64,000 bases of DNA from Chenopodium formosanum (lineage: Eukaryota > Streptophyta > Magnoliopsida > Caryophyllales > Amaranthaceae): NCBI GenBank assembly GCA_024500155.1, contig CM044874.1:42230384-42294383 (forward strand), in the 5' to 3' direction. Below, piece by piece: positions 22,515 through 33,584 of this stretch; positions within the stretch are counted from its first letter, which is position 1, and each line of letters opens with the position of its first letter. Both the position numbers and the translations under genes were made by a program. Below the pieces are notes generated by a model. The model was not told the origin of the DNA, made no database searches, and was given only the letters and a program-made list of their open reading frames with translations.

Positions 22515-23370
22515 TGTTGAGGATAAACACACCTCTTGCGGAATAATCAAACGACCAAACAACAAACCACAAGCACACACAAGCTACTAGTTTGTTCAAA
22601 GGTCACACTTAACCCAAGCTATATGAAATATCTCCAAGATCAACAAACCAAAAGCAATATCAACACATATAATGTAGCAAATTAAGACAAAGAACAAGCA
22701 TAAACAACCAAGCAAGAGACACACGATTTTTTACGTGGAAAACCTCTTCGATGTGAAGAGTAAAAACCACGGGACTTTAGGAGTCCACCAAAATTGTTCT
22801 TATTATGATCAAAGGAATGTTACACAAACACAATTTCAAGTCTAAAAGATGGGTACTCAATTACCCAACAACAACAATCATATGAACAAAGTAATTGAGG
22901 AAGAAATTGAGAGATACAACCAGAAAATGGAGCTTCTGTCCAGAGGCCGCAACTCACGAACCAGAGCAGCAAATGATAATCTGACCGTTGAAAACGAAGC
23001 CCTAGATCTCCCGGACAAGCTGTCAAAATTTGAGCTGAATTGGACCACGGATAAGCTTCAATCGGGGCTAATTTCTATAGCTGCATAGTGAAAACCGTGA
23101 AGGGGGCTGCTCTTGAAACTCTCTGTATTTCCTCACTTTCTCTCAACCAATTTTGCTTCCCTCATTTACTGCTTCTAGCTGGAAGCAAGTGTGTTGTTTT
23201 TAGGACTTTGTTGCTCCTTCATTTCCCACGGCAAAAGCACCCCAAAGTCAAATAATGAAGCTTCCTTGTGAAGCTAAAAACACTTGGGCCAAAAACTATC
23301 TAGTTGCCCCCAAACACATCACAACATACAATGGGCTTTCTCCACATAGGAAGGGACCCATATCCCAACA
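22515..23370 (-). repeat. Copia C 5' LTR
   Basis: Partner of 17592-18446. The plus-strand end CCCAACA is followed by the TTCCC target duplication. On the minus strand it is followed by a 2-base spacer and then the Met-type PBS. Confidence 0.9.
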
Positions 23371-23673
23371 TTCCCTAATTACGGGAAAGGACCAAAAGCC
23401 ATAAGTACAAGAAATGGAAATGATAAAATTTTAAACAAAAACAATAAAAGACAGAAAAATAATAAAGGAAATACTTTACCATGGATGAGAGTTGCACCAA
23501 CTAAAGGTGTTTTACATTTAACTATTAGTGTTGTTCAATTTTTAGCTTTTCGCATTACTTAGTTTAGAACACTTTATCTCTAGCATGTTAAATTTCTAAG
23601 AAAATTCTACTTTAATTTTATGATTTTTCTTATATAAGTATTATTTCTTATTTAAATTTTAGTGTTAGTGTAA

Positions 23674-23832
23674 GTGATTAAACATGATGAAAACCTAAAT
23701 CATATGGATGAAAGTCATGAAACTATGCAAGTAATAATCTCTATGCACCTTTTGATAGATGGCATCGAAAATTTCCTCCAATTATTCTTGTATAAAAAGG
23801 AAAATCTATTCTACACCATCAAAGATGTCGAG
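23674..23832 (+). pseudogene. Candidate pseudogene exon 3
   Basis: Open frame including MHLLIDGIENFLQLFLYKKE and LFYTIKDVE, which aligns in spacing with the block expected between exons 2 and 4 of the coiled-coil family (an NFxxxFLY-like segment). It ends at 23826 or 23832 in phase 0, matching exon 4. The best donor position reads ATGAGT instead of GTGAGT, and no acceptor gives the phase left by exon 2, so boundaries are unsure. Confidence 0.45.
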
Positions 23833-24552
23833 ATGAGTAAAGTTTTTTTTTGTTTTTTTTTTTTATTTTTTTTTTTTTTTGACAAGAGGAAATGAGTAAA
23901 GTTAAGATATTATAAACACCTTTTAGAAGATCAAAGAGTAAAATGCGATAAAGGTGAACAAGAATAGGCGCCAAGCATAGACTTGGTATTCACAAGAGTT
24001 TTCTCATGTATAAATATCTAACAATTCTTCCTCGAGATTCATGTTAGAGCAACGTCAACTGAAATTAATCTAAAAAAGAAAAACTCAACAGAACCAAATC
24101 AATCATGGAAAACGCATATCTATTTCAACTAGTTATGAGATAGTATGGGCTTGTAGCTCATTAGAAAACATAATCAAATAATGGCATAATTATACTTTAT
24201 TTTACAAGTCATATGGATATCTAAACATTAATTATAAAATAAATTAATATGAAATGATGCGAGCTTAATTATGTGGGTCTTAAAGTGTAAACAAGTAACG
24301 GATGATGGGACATGATGTGAGATGACATATCATCAATTACTAATAAATTAATACTCTTTCTAAAATTAATTAATGGTGGTTTTGAATCAAATATTTTTCA
24401 ATTTATATAAAGTGTTACAACAAAACCAAATGCTCTTATTTGTTGAGATGCATAAACATTACACCCCAACAATCAAGAGTACATGTATCAAGAAGACACG
24501 TGAATTAGACTGATGAGGTGCTATATTGTATTGCTATATTGTATGACACCAC

Positions 24553-24598
<46 letters not shown>

Positions 24599-25097
24599 GA
24601 TGAAAAAAATAGTCGTTGGTAGACATAAAAATTCTTGTATGAACTATAAAGGAAGAGATAATCTAGAATATTCCTTCGGCTGGAAGTTGATTAGATTAAG
24701 AAAGAATTTTAGGATAGACTTTCAAAGCATATTAATTAATTGCTAAAGAATGAGGAAGAAAGATATGGGTGCATAAAAATTTAGGAAAAATTGGTTTTAA
24801 TAATCTTATTTTTGGCCCATTCGCTTTCAATAATCTCACAATGATTGAATAATGTAACCCAATTTTAAGATGTATTTGCTTTACTTGGTCTCAACCGGTC
24901 ACCTAACCTATTATAACAAGTTGTTAAACATGTGTAATCACTTGATTGGTCAAAAACAAATTCAAATAAATAATTAAAAATATTTTTTTTTAAAAAAAAA
25001 AAAAAAAAACCAACCCCAGCCAGTACCGCCACGGCAAGCATCATTATACCCTCCCCCTAGCCCCCAACCCCTTGAAACCACTGAAATTTTTTCTGTG
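23833..25097. other. Intron sequence with an AAT microsatellite
   Basis: A poly-T stretch lies at about 23846-23880 and an (AAT)n run of about 16 units at 24551-24599. There is no coding signal or recognisable element up to the inverted-repeat element at 25098. Confidence 0.55.
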
Positions 25098-26222
25098 GAG
25101 GCGGATGCACCATGCTTGGTGCATCCAGTGTTCTTTAAAAAAAGGTGGAATGAACATTTAGCTATTCAATAAAGAACATATAGATGTTTTGTAAAGAACA
25201 TATAGCTATTTTATAAAGAACATCCAGTTTTATATGTTTTTTTGTAAATCTAAAGAACATTTGTAATATTAGTAAAGAACATGATAATATTAAAGAACAT
25301 TATTCATATAGTAAATGTACATTTGGTATAAATGATCATGTATGTATATGAAAATGTACATTTTACTGTATTATAATTTACATTGTATTATATTCTAATG
25401 AACATATATGTTATAATGTTGGTTACATGTTTTATGTACATTGTATTATTTGCATCATATAAGTATATGAAAAAAGAACATTTTACTGTATTTTAATGTA
25501 CATTGTATAATTTGGATCTACAACTTTTTCTAAATTTGTCTATTTGCTTGCTTTCTTCTTCCAAAATATATTAATCGGTTGATCTTCTTCAAGAATTTCA
25601 TTTTATTTCTCATTGCAACAACAAAATTATATCAAAATCGCAATTAACTTTCAATAAAATCAAATATTACAATTTTCAATCAAATTTATAAAAAACAAAC
25701 ACTCAAACTCAAAATAAACAAGTATGAATGTCAAATAAACAAGTATAAATGTCAAATAAACAAGTATAAATGTCGAATTTGGTCTTACCTTTTGTTTTTA
25801 TTTGTCATCTTCAACAATCTTGGGCTCAAAATTTTGAATTTTTTGAAATTTTGTTTGAGGTTTGAGGAATTTAAATGGGTTTGAAGTTTTGTTTGGAGAA
25901 ATAAAGTGAACTTTTGGTAAAAAAAAAATTGAAATGATTTGTAATTAATGTATGGTAAAAAAAAAAATTAATTATAGTATTATTTATCTATTTAATTATA
26001 CAAAATTTCTTTTAAAAAAAATATATATACAAAATTGTTGCATAAAAAACTGATGTACATTACAAATGAACACTATGTTCTTTTATGTATATGTCCATGT
26101 ACATTATAAATGACTACTATGTTCTTTTATATGACCATGTTCATTAGTATATATCTGAATGTTCATTCCGCCTTTTTGTATTTTGGAACAGATGCACCAT
26201 GTGGATCGTGCATTCGCCTCCA
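25098..26222. mobile_element. Inverted-repeat element with AAAGAACAT arrays, ~1.1 kb
   Basis: The left end GTGGAGGCGGATGCACCATG and the right end, whose reverse complement is GTGGAGGCGAATGCACGATC, are inverted. Inside each arm is GGTGCATC and then AAAGG(T/C)GGAATGAACATT. The arms and interior are packed with degenerate AAAGAACAT(AT) and ATGTACATT words. No target duplication was found, so the superfamily is unknown. The interior from 25560 to 26030 is AT-rich and non-coding. Confidence 0.6.
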
Positions 26223-26827
26223 CGAAACAACTATTATGAAACCACCGCCGTTCCTCATCCAACCACCCATCCTCCACTATCCTACCACTAGAAACCCCAC
26301 CCTCTCCCATTCCATGGCTTTGAAACCTTACTATTGAACATATATGATTTGAAGTGGACAAAAGATAAAAAGGCCTTTGGCTTGACAAAAAAAGGTTAGT
26401 TAACACAAAATTATTTAAAATCATCTAAAACAAATATATAAAATTTTCTATTCATTATAATCTTTCTAAAATGTTTATATATATATATATATATAACGCA
26501 TAAGAGAAGTAGTAATAATAGTACTACACTAATAAACTAGAAGTAATAATAGTAGTACAATGATAAACAAGAAGGTTAATATGTAAATTGTGAAGAAAAT
26601 AGACTATGAAATTATGTTTCATATTATTGAACCATTAGACATAAACTCCTATAAATTAGAATTTGTTATATACATCCGGGTGTACCGTACACAAAACTAA
26701 CCAAAAGGTTAGTTTTCGTTATTCATTTGATGATAAAATGAAAAACAATCATCAAAATGTAAACAAATACTCATGGTGTACGGTATATCGGGGTGTATAT
26801 AAAAGCATCTCCCTATAAATGTACATA

Positions 26828-27084
26828 CTCCCTCTGTTCTTTTTTACTTGACATGTTTCTTTTATCACGCTTGCCAATGCAAAAGTTTAACGATCAATAA
26901 CTTAAATTCTCCATAAGTAAAAATTTCAAAAGTTATATATTATGATAGTACTTATTGAGACGAATCCAAAAAGATCACATATGAATATATTTTTCCTTAC
27001 ATATTATTCACAAAAGACGGTCAAAGGAGGAGTGGTGAATAGTGTAAAAGTCAAAGCGGATCAAGTAATAAAGAACGGAGGAAG
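26828..27084. mobile_element. Stowaway MITE, 257 bp
   Basis: The left end CTCCCTCTGTTCTTTTTTAC and right end GTAATAAAGAACGGAGGAAG are inverted repeats of the CTCCCTCYGTTC type. TA duplications lie at 26826-26827 and 27085-27086. The interior has the usual GACGGTCAAAG / TTGACatgTTT motifs. No coding capacity; mobilised by Tc1/Mariner-type transposases. Confidence 0.88.
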
Positions 27085-27439
27085 TATAAATTTGTAAACA
27101 AAATGATTGTGCATGGTAGGAGATGAAAAGTTTGCAATAATGACAATATAACAACTCTTAGGAATGAGGATGGTGTTGATTCTACATAAATCTCAAGTAC
27201 ATTTCATTTTTGAATTATATATTGTCCGCATACAAAGATCTTAAATACAAAAAAAAAATCATTAGGTAAATTAAAAATATACTTAGCTAAATTACCGATA
27301 GTAAACTTAAGAACTTTATTAATATTTCAAGCAACAAAAATATTTTAAAGGGTAACAGTGATATGAAAAAGCTAAAATAATTTTCTCATAATAATAACCT
27401 TGTATGAAGAGGTGCTCATTGTTACCAACTAGATTATAT

Positions 27440-28028
27440 AAATTTGTGAGAAATGTCTTTTTAGGCTGAGCCTTTTTGTTGTAAAGGTCCGTATATAAAA
27501 AAAATGTATCACAACAGGTCCTTTTATCGCACTTCAATTGTGGCGAAGGTCTTTTTCCTGAATTTCGGCAATTGACTTTTTTCTGACCAAAAAGGTCACG
27601 TGCCTTGCACGAAATTTATTTCCCCCCTATTTCCTTTTTTCCCTTTATCAAACCCTAATTTTTTTTTCATCAACCTCAACACGAAACTTATGTTGAGAAA
27701 ACAAAATCAACAAACTCCGTATCTAGCCCCTCGCATTAAAATTGAAGGCAATTGAAGACAAATCGAGCAAGGTAAGGAGGAAATTTGGGGGAAAGGAAAA
27801 AAGATCATGTGCAACACACGTGACTTTTTTAAGTCGGAAAAAGGTCAATGGTCGAAATTCGGTCAAAAGACCCTCACCACAACCTAAGCTAGGTGCAATA
27901 AAAGAACCTTTTATGCCATTTTTTTTTTATTTTTTTTTTTATAAAAGGACCTTTACAACAAAACAACCTACTTAAAAGGACCTTTCTCACAAATTTCCTA
28001 TACTATGACAATATACCAAAGCTATATG
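27440..28028. mobile_element. Inverted-repeat (Mutator-like?) non-autonomous element, ~0.59 kb
   Basis: The left arm AAATTTGTGAGAAATG...TTGTTGTAAAGGTCC is the inverse of the right arm GGACCTTTACAACAA...CATTTCTCACAAATTT (ending near 28000). Arms extend over 150 bp and include a TTGACC/GGTCAA, CACGTG-rich part. A 14-base word ACTAGATTATATAA occurs just left (27428 region) and at 28030, which may mark a duplicated target with extra sequence. The small ORF at 27742-27975 is unsupported. Confidence 0.6.
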
Positions 28029-28750
28029 ACTAGATTATATAAAGCAAGAGAAAAGTCCAATGTATAAAATGTCATCAAGATTCGGTAATGAGACTAATGA
28101 CACAACTAAAAATGTGTTTGCAATTGTAGGAGATATTGTTCTATTAAAATAAAAAAATTATGGGACAAATTAATGCGTGGGCTATATATACACTACCTAA
28201 CATAGATTTATAATATGCAATTAAGGTTCTATTATTGGATTGGTTAAGAATGTGGTATGATAGTCCAAGAAATCAAGATGAGCTATGTTGTTATTGGGGT
28301 GTAATGTGAAAGACTTGGTGGGAAGGCCCATTGGTTGTAGAAGTTTTAGTCTTAAAAGGGGGATATTGTTGATAGAGCCACTGAAATGTATTAGAGTGAC
28401 ATAATCTTTACTAACACCCCATTATGATAGTTTATTGTTTTTCTTCTTGGAGTCATATTTCATCACGTAACATAGCAAAGTTCCCTAGCTAAAACTTATT
28501 GTTGTATAACTTTTTTTTTTCCTGAAATTATTGCACATCAAAAACTCATCATTTGACCCAAAATAGGTTAATCAAAAAATTATTAACTATATAATAAGCA
28601 TTAAGTATTAGGAAAATATTTAAATATTTTAACAAAATTAATCGATTTTTTATTAAACAACCTTAAAAACTTAATATTTCTAAAAATTATCCTAAAGTCT
28701 TTCCATACTTCTTAAACAACATATCTTATATTCTAACAGAGGTTTTTCAG
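28029..28750. other. Intron sequence, possible old retroelement scrap
   Basis: No ORF. AAAAGGGGGATATTGTTGAT near 28355 resembles the polypurine tract plus LTR start of a copia element on the plus strand, but no partner LTR or coding sequence was found, so it is only a suggestion. Confidence 0.3.
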
Positions 28751-29160
28751 TGCAGCAAGCTATATGGTGCGGCAAGGGTTACTTGTAGGATGTTACTTGT
28801 ATTCTAGGGTAACTTGTATTCTAAGGTTCTGTATTTTGGGGTTACTTGTATGAGTTACTTGTAAGGTGTTACTTGTATTATAAGGTTACTTGTATCGTGG
28901 GGTTACTTGTATTCTAAGTAACTCCTACAAGCAAACCAAAACCTCATACCAAACCACCAGCTAGTAACACCTTACAAGTAACCTCTGACCGAAACCAGTA
29001 ACACCCATACAAGTAACCCTAGAATACAAGTAACACCTACAAGTAACCTCTGACAAAACCAGTAACACCCTACAAGTAACCCTGACCAAAACCAGTGACA
29101 CCCATACAAGTAACCCTAAAATACAAGTAACACTTGCCGCACCATGTGGCCAGCCGCATA
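28751..29160. mobile_element. Foldback-type MITE with GTTACTTGTA arrays, ~410 bp
   Basis: The left arm (from TGCAGCAAGCTATATGGTGC then GGCAAGGGTTACTTGTA) and the right arm (reverse complement TGCGGCTGGCCACATGGTGC then GGCAAGTGTTACTTGTA) are inverted around about 28940. Each arm consists mostly of variants of GTTACTTGTATTCTAGG or its complement, at least a dozen in total. No clear target duplication. Confidence 0.65.
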
Positions 29161-29828
29161 CAAAAATTTGTAATATTCTAAATATTGTCAAAGAGATAGA
29201 TCCCTGAAAAGTGTGTCATACTTCTATATTTTTACCATGTCATTAACATGAATCCAAATATTTTCATTGATGTCAATCTTACTAGTGGTTTTTTTGGATA
29301 CATGTGATCTAGCACATGCATATTTTAGGTACACGCATTATCCTAGATTAGTGGAGTACTAAACATATTGTGTGTCTAAAGTTAATTAAAAGTCTACGAT
29401 AGCAAATATTTGTGATGACCAAATTAGTTAAAAAGGTCGAAATCCAAGCGAAAGAGGAAGAAGAGGGTTGAATTTCAACATCTTTTAACGGTGGTATGCC
29501 CATGGTGTTAGTCGGCGAGATGCCTTCGCAGGGAACAATGAGGTTTGAGCTTTCCTTATTCCGATGCTAACTTGTTCACAATGGTAGTTAAGTTAGCAGA
29601 TGAGAGAAATATGGAAAAAAAAAATGGTGGAAGCTAATTAAATTTAAGCTAAATTCATAATAATCATGTTAGGTTTACCTTATTTTGTGATATTCTGTTA
29701 AATAACGTATACACATACAATAATTATTATATTAATATCTTTATTATACATGCCTATTTAATTTACTTTTATGTTGAAGTTTTAATTTATATTCATTATC
29801 CTAACTTAAAAATCCTATTTTTTCACAG

Positions 29829-29881
29829 ATTATTGACGCCCCTAATGAGGAGGAGATTGCTCTACTCTTAAACATTTTCAG
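29829..29881 (+). pseudogene. Pseudogene exon 4
   Basis: Acceptor TTTTTTCACAG and donor GTTACA bound 53 bp encoding IIDAPNEEEIALLLNIF plus two bases of the next codon. Its phase joins exon 5 correctly. The motif APNEEE...LLL is the most distinctive block for the family. Confidence 0.7.
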
Positions 29882-29884
29882 GTT

Positions 29885-30071
29885 ACAAGATTTTGTGAAA
29901 TAATAATTTGTCGATAAAAAAAACCTTTGGCTTTTTACTTATTTTGATAAAAATTCACGTATTAAACCTCACACTTAACAAGATTTTATGAAATAATAAT
30001 TTGTCGAAAAAAAAAAACCTTTGGCTTTTTACTTATTTTGATAAAAATTCACGTATTAAACCTCACACTTA
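29885..30071. repeat. Tandem duplication, two ~93-bp units
   Basis: Units 29885-29977 and 29978-30071 both run ACAAGATTTT(G/A)TGAAATAATA... to ...AACCTCACACTTA with a handful of differences. The duplication begins three bases past the exon 4 donor and fills most of the intron before exon 5. Confidence 0.9.
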
Positions 30072-30149
30072 TAAAATTGTGAGTTGTTCACATCAAGATT
30101 GTAGAACTCACAAGTGTTACCTATATTGTCTTATCTTACTTTTTCTTAG

Positions 30150-30246
30150 ACACACACTTATAGGCGAAAGGAATATACATGATGCAATAATGATCAGCAT
30201 ACAAGAGTTAGCGAAAGTTTTTTAAAACTACCATGATGAAGTATTG
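30150..30246 (+). pseudogene. Pseudogene exon 5, with in-frame stop
   Basis: Acceptor TTTTTCTTAG ends at 30149 and donor GTATGT starts at 30247. Read in the phase left by exon 4 it gives RHTLIGERNIHDAIMISIQE then LAKVF, TAA at 30223-30225, then NYHDEVL. The stop falls where the family has a Ser-like residue, one base change from TCA. The following exons of the long coiled coil are not found before 43364. Confidence 0.7.
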
Positions 30247-30342
30247 GTATGTAATACTAATATACATGCATTTAGTTGACTTTTCACCTTAAATTTTATT
30301 TGATCACTACATGTGATACTGCATGCATCTCTATCTAATTAA

Positions 30343-30391
30343 CATCTTGACCAACATAAATTACAGGCAAATCTATCTATTTTATTGTGTT

Positions 30392-30431
<40 letters not shown>

Positions 30432-31115
30432 ATTTTTTTTTTAATAGTTAGTGGATATATTGTTGTTGTTGGTGTTGTTGTAGTAGTAGTATAGTGATTA
30501 AAAATTGAGATTCGAAAAAAAATGAATTAAAATTTGCTATTAATTAAAGGGAAAAATAAATTTATCAACTAGATAGACATCTTGACCAACATAAATTATA
30601 GGCAAATCTATCTATTTTATTGTGTTATAGTTAATTAGTGGACATCTTTCTTTAATAATAGTTAATGGGTAGTGGATATTTTTTTTTTTTTTTTATAATA
30701 GTTAGTGCATATATTGTTGTTGTTGTTGTTATATAGTGATTAAAAATTGAGATTCGAAAAAAAAAAAAAAAAAAAATGCTACTCCCTCCATCCCCAATTG
30801 ATAGTGACTTTTGTCATTTTTGGTGACTCAAAATGTTAGTCACATTTGCTTTTTTCAAGTACCATTAATATTATTTTTTTACCAAAATTCTCAAACATTT
30901 GCAAAAATATTTGTGCAAATTTAACTTTTCCATATAAATTTTACTTTCCCATGTACTTTAATTACTTTCTCTCTCTACTTTTTTATATACCCAATGTAAA
31001 TTTACTTTTTCAATGTACTTTCTTTAATTCTCCTTAATTCCCTTGATTTTTCTTCAAAAATGACTATCAATCGGGGAACAGAGGGAGTATTAATTAAAGG
31101 GAAAAATAAATTTGG
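30343..31115. repeat. Tandem duplication (~240-bp unit), second copy split by a MITE
   Basis: Unit 1 (about 30343-30580) and unit 2 (about 30581-30780 plus 31090-31115) share ATCTTGACCAACATAAATTA, GGCAAATCTATCTATTTTAT, GATTAAAAATTGAGATTCGA and ATTAATTAAAGGGAAAAATA. They differ in the (AT)n and TTG microsatellite lengths. In unit 1 the site GCTATTAATTAAAG is uninterrupted; in unit 2 the Stowaway MITE sits exactly at its TA. Confidence 0.85.
30782..31087. mobile_element. Stowaway MITE, 306 bp, with empty site in the window
   Basis: The termini CTCCCTCCATCCCCAATTGA and TCAATCGGGGAACAGAGGGAG are inverted repeats, flanked by TA at 30780-30781 and 31088-31089. The empty target is preserved in the first unit of the surrounding tandem duplication, which proves insertion after the duplication. 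No coding capacity. Confidence 0.9.
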
Positions 31116-31444
31116 ATGGTTAAAAAGAAAAGTATGTCAAATGTATAAGAATGAGGAGAGTAAAAATAAAAATTCATTCTACTAATAGTTGTTTATACAA
31201 ACCAACACATTATTTTATTTTCATGAGTGTCAATATGGATTTTATACTTGAAATTTGATAATGGTAATACTGTTAACTTGTTATATTTAGTATGTTTATA
31301 TTATTAGAAATATAAGTAATTACTTTTTCTTACACTTCTTATTAATAATAATTAAAAACAAACCCCACAATGTTGTTCATCAATCACATCAAGAGTTGGA
31401 AACTACATATTGAAGTAAATCAAATTTTAAGAGTATATATTTCG
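31116..31444. other. Intron sequence, nothing recognised
   Basis: AT-rich, non-coding, no repeats noted. It precedes the remnant LTR of copia B. Confidence 0.45.
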
Positions 31445-31672
31445 CTGAAAGGTTTTTCACTTTTATAGGATTCTATATGAAAACAAACAATTGCTATAGA
31501 ATTGTATAAACTCACAGCTTAACCTTTTATCAAACGGGGCAAAATATATATATACAATGCTAATTCCTAGAAATACCTTAATTATGTTTCTAGCAATTAG
31601 GAAACAATATAAACGATAATACCAAATATTCCTAAATATATATCCTACCAAAATATATCCTCAATACCCCCC

Positions 31673-32077
31673 TCAAGTTGGAGCACTAGAATCATAAGTG
31701 CCCAACTTGGACAAAAGATGATCAAACTGTGACTTCCCAAGAGCCTTCGTGAAAATGTTGGCCAATTGAGAAGTTGTAGGAACATAAGAAGGAGAAATCA
31801 AGACTTCAACAATCGCATCTCGAACAAAGTGGCAATCCACTTCAATATGTTTGGTCCTTTCGTGAAAATTCGGATTATTTGCGATGTGCAAAGCAGACTG
31901 ACAGTCACAAAATAACTTGATTGCCTTAGGGTGTTGCACACCCAAACTCAACAACAAACCCTTAAGCCACTTGAGCTCACAAGTGGCAGCAGACATAGCT
32001 CTATACTCGGCATCTGAAGAAGATGTCGCCATAGTCAGTTGCTTCTTAGTCTTCCATGAGATAGGCGAATACCCCAA
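31673..32077 (-). pseudogene. Copia B RNase H
   Basis: SPISWKTKKQLTMATSSSDA, EYRAMSAATCELKWLKG, CQSALHIANNPNFHERTKH and SQLANIFTKALGKSQF align with the copia A RNase H terminus. It is open for 134 codons to the natural stop at 31673. The upstream join to RT (32090-32483) is frame-broken and carries a short duplication (GGTAAGATCACTCGTATCAC twice near 32107-32160). Confidence 0.85.
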
Positions 32078-32089
32078 AAAACACCAACC

Positions 32090-32483
32090 AACCTGTGACT
32101 CGGCAAGGTAAGATCACTCGTATCACTCAACCTTCCAAGGTAAGATCACTCGTATCACTCAACAAGATACCCTGACTCGGGGTACCCTTCAAATGACAAA
32201 CGACACGAAGAGAAGCTTCCCAATGCTCAATGCGCGGCTATTGCATAAACTGCGACAAAATATGAACGGAGTATGCTAAATCCGGTCTAGTTACCCCAAC
32301 GTAAATCAAACGGCCAACTAGCCGACGATACACTTCCGGATCCGCAAGAAGCTCACATGTGGCACGACCGAGTTTGTGGTTTTACTCCATGGGAAAACCA
32401 CTCGGCTTTGCCCCTAATAGACCTGCTTCAGAAATAATATCCAACTTATATTTTCGTTGACATAAAAATAAACCTTAAGCACT
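32090..32483 (-). pseudogene. Copia B RT, C-terminal fragment
   Basis: Degenerate minus-strand matches to the copia A segment between the RT core and RNase H include GLFLCQRKYKLD adjacent to the solo LTR, followed by sequence equivalent to the VGRLVYLGVTRPDLAY region. Stops and indels are present. It continues directly from the RT segment at 34667 once the solo LTR is removed. Confidence 0.75.
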
Positions 32484-33531
32484 TGTAGGCGTCGTTCGAA
32501 GTGCGTCTCGTTAAAGCATGGGTGAATATGCTTGACACTCATAGGAAGTGGGAATTGACATAATACGATTAGGGACAAGGAAAGTAGGGAGCCGCCAACA
32601 AGTTTTTTAAGGAACTTGTAAACCGTTCACGGATCATTTAAGGCAACCACGAATAAGGGACAATGAAGGCAACAACGATTGACCCGTGAAGGTTACACCC
32701 CATTCATAATCCATGAGATTACTAACTCCATATGGTTCGGAACCACGAAAGGAGGATCGGGGATGATGGTACGAAGTGAGTCATGGAGTCACATTCGCCC
32801 GTATTGGCCTCTACTCAATTCTTATAGTGAAAAGTGATTCCTGCGATCTCAAAGGCATACAAACAAAAATTCAATTTGCTCCAAACTATTATTATGCTAA
32901 ATTGGTTTAATATTAATGCAACACATTATTCTAAAATATTGGTGATCACTTGATTAAACAACAAGATTAAAAAGGAACCTAAACCGGTTGTCCCAATTAT
33001 CTTATTAGGCGTGATTTTCAATTACATATTCCCTTTAACATACAATATGATGATCATAAATAATAATAAAATAAACATTAATATTGGAAACAATTTAACA
33101 ATAATAGCGTTAAGCAAATCAAATGTAAAATAACCCTAATCATGATACTAGCAATATTAAAATAAAATAAGAGTAATCAAATTAATTAATTACTCACATT
33201 CCGCACATTCCTTTAAATTGCTACGTCATGAATAAACTGTTAGTAACTTCAATAAAAAAAAATATAAAGTAAATGAAAATTAAATTAAATTAAATAAAAA
33301 GTAGAGTTGATTTGGTCCAAACCCTCAGTTATTTGTACCTTTCACGCCTTGGTTTAAGGACGGAACCTCGGGTTAAGTATGGACTCCTTGGAGCACTTAG
33401 GGAAATTATTATGGAAGAATAAGGAGGTTAGAAATTAGGTTAAATAGGGAGAAGAGAATGATTTTTGGTGTAAGATGAGAGAGAATGATTATTGGTGCCC
33501 CGAATTGTAGAGAGGAGGGGGTATTTATAGG

Positions 33532-33539
33532 GAAAAAGA
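33532..33539 (-). promoter_or_regulatory. Probable TATA box of family X LTR
   Basis: TATAAATA on the minus strand (context CCCTATAAATACCCCC). The equivalent site in the other X copy is 58429-58436. It lies directly downstream of the palindromic array. Promoter function is inferred. Confidence 0.5.
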
Positions 33540-33584
33540 GTAGGGAACACACAGAACCCTACAAAAATGGATAAAAACCCTACC

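Larger units (their letters stand above)
17592..23370 (-). mobile_element. Copia C: complete Ty1/copia element, 5779 bp
   Basis: LTRs of about 855 bp (17592-18446 and 22515-23370) bound a full minus-strand gag-pol. The exact 5-bp duplication TTCCC lies at 17587-17591 and 23371-23375. A canonical Met-type PBS (TGGTATCAGAGCCACGG) is at 22496-22512 and a G-rich polypurine tract follows the RNase H end near 18447-18460. The polyprotein lies in one reading frame (22473-18463, about 1340 codons) interrupted only by five stop codons. By eye the LTRs differ at a few dozen sites (roughly 4-5 percent, not computed), so it is older than copia A. The coding style resembles the Tnt1/Tork group; this is tentative. 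Confidence 0.92.
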
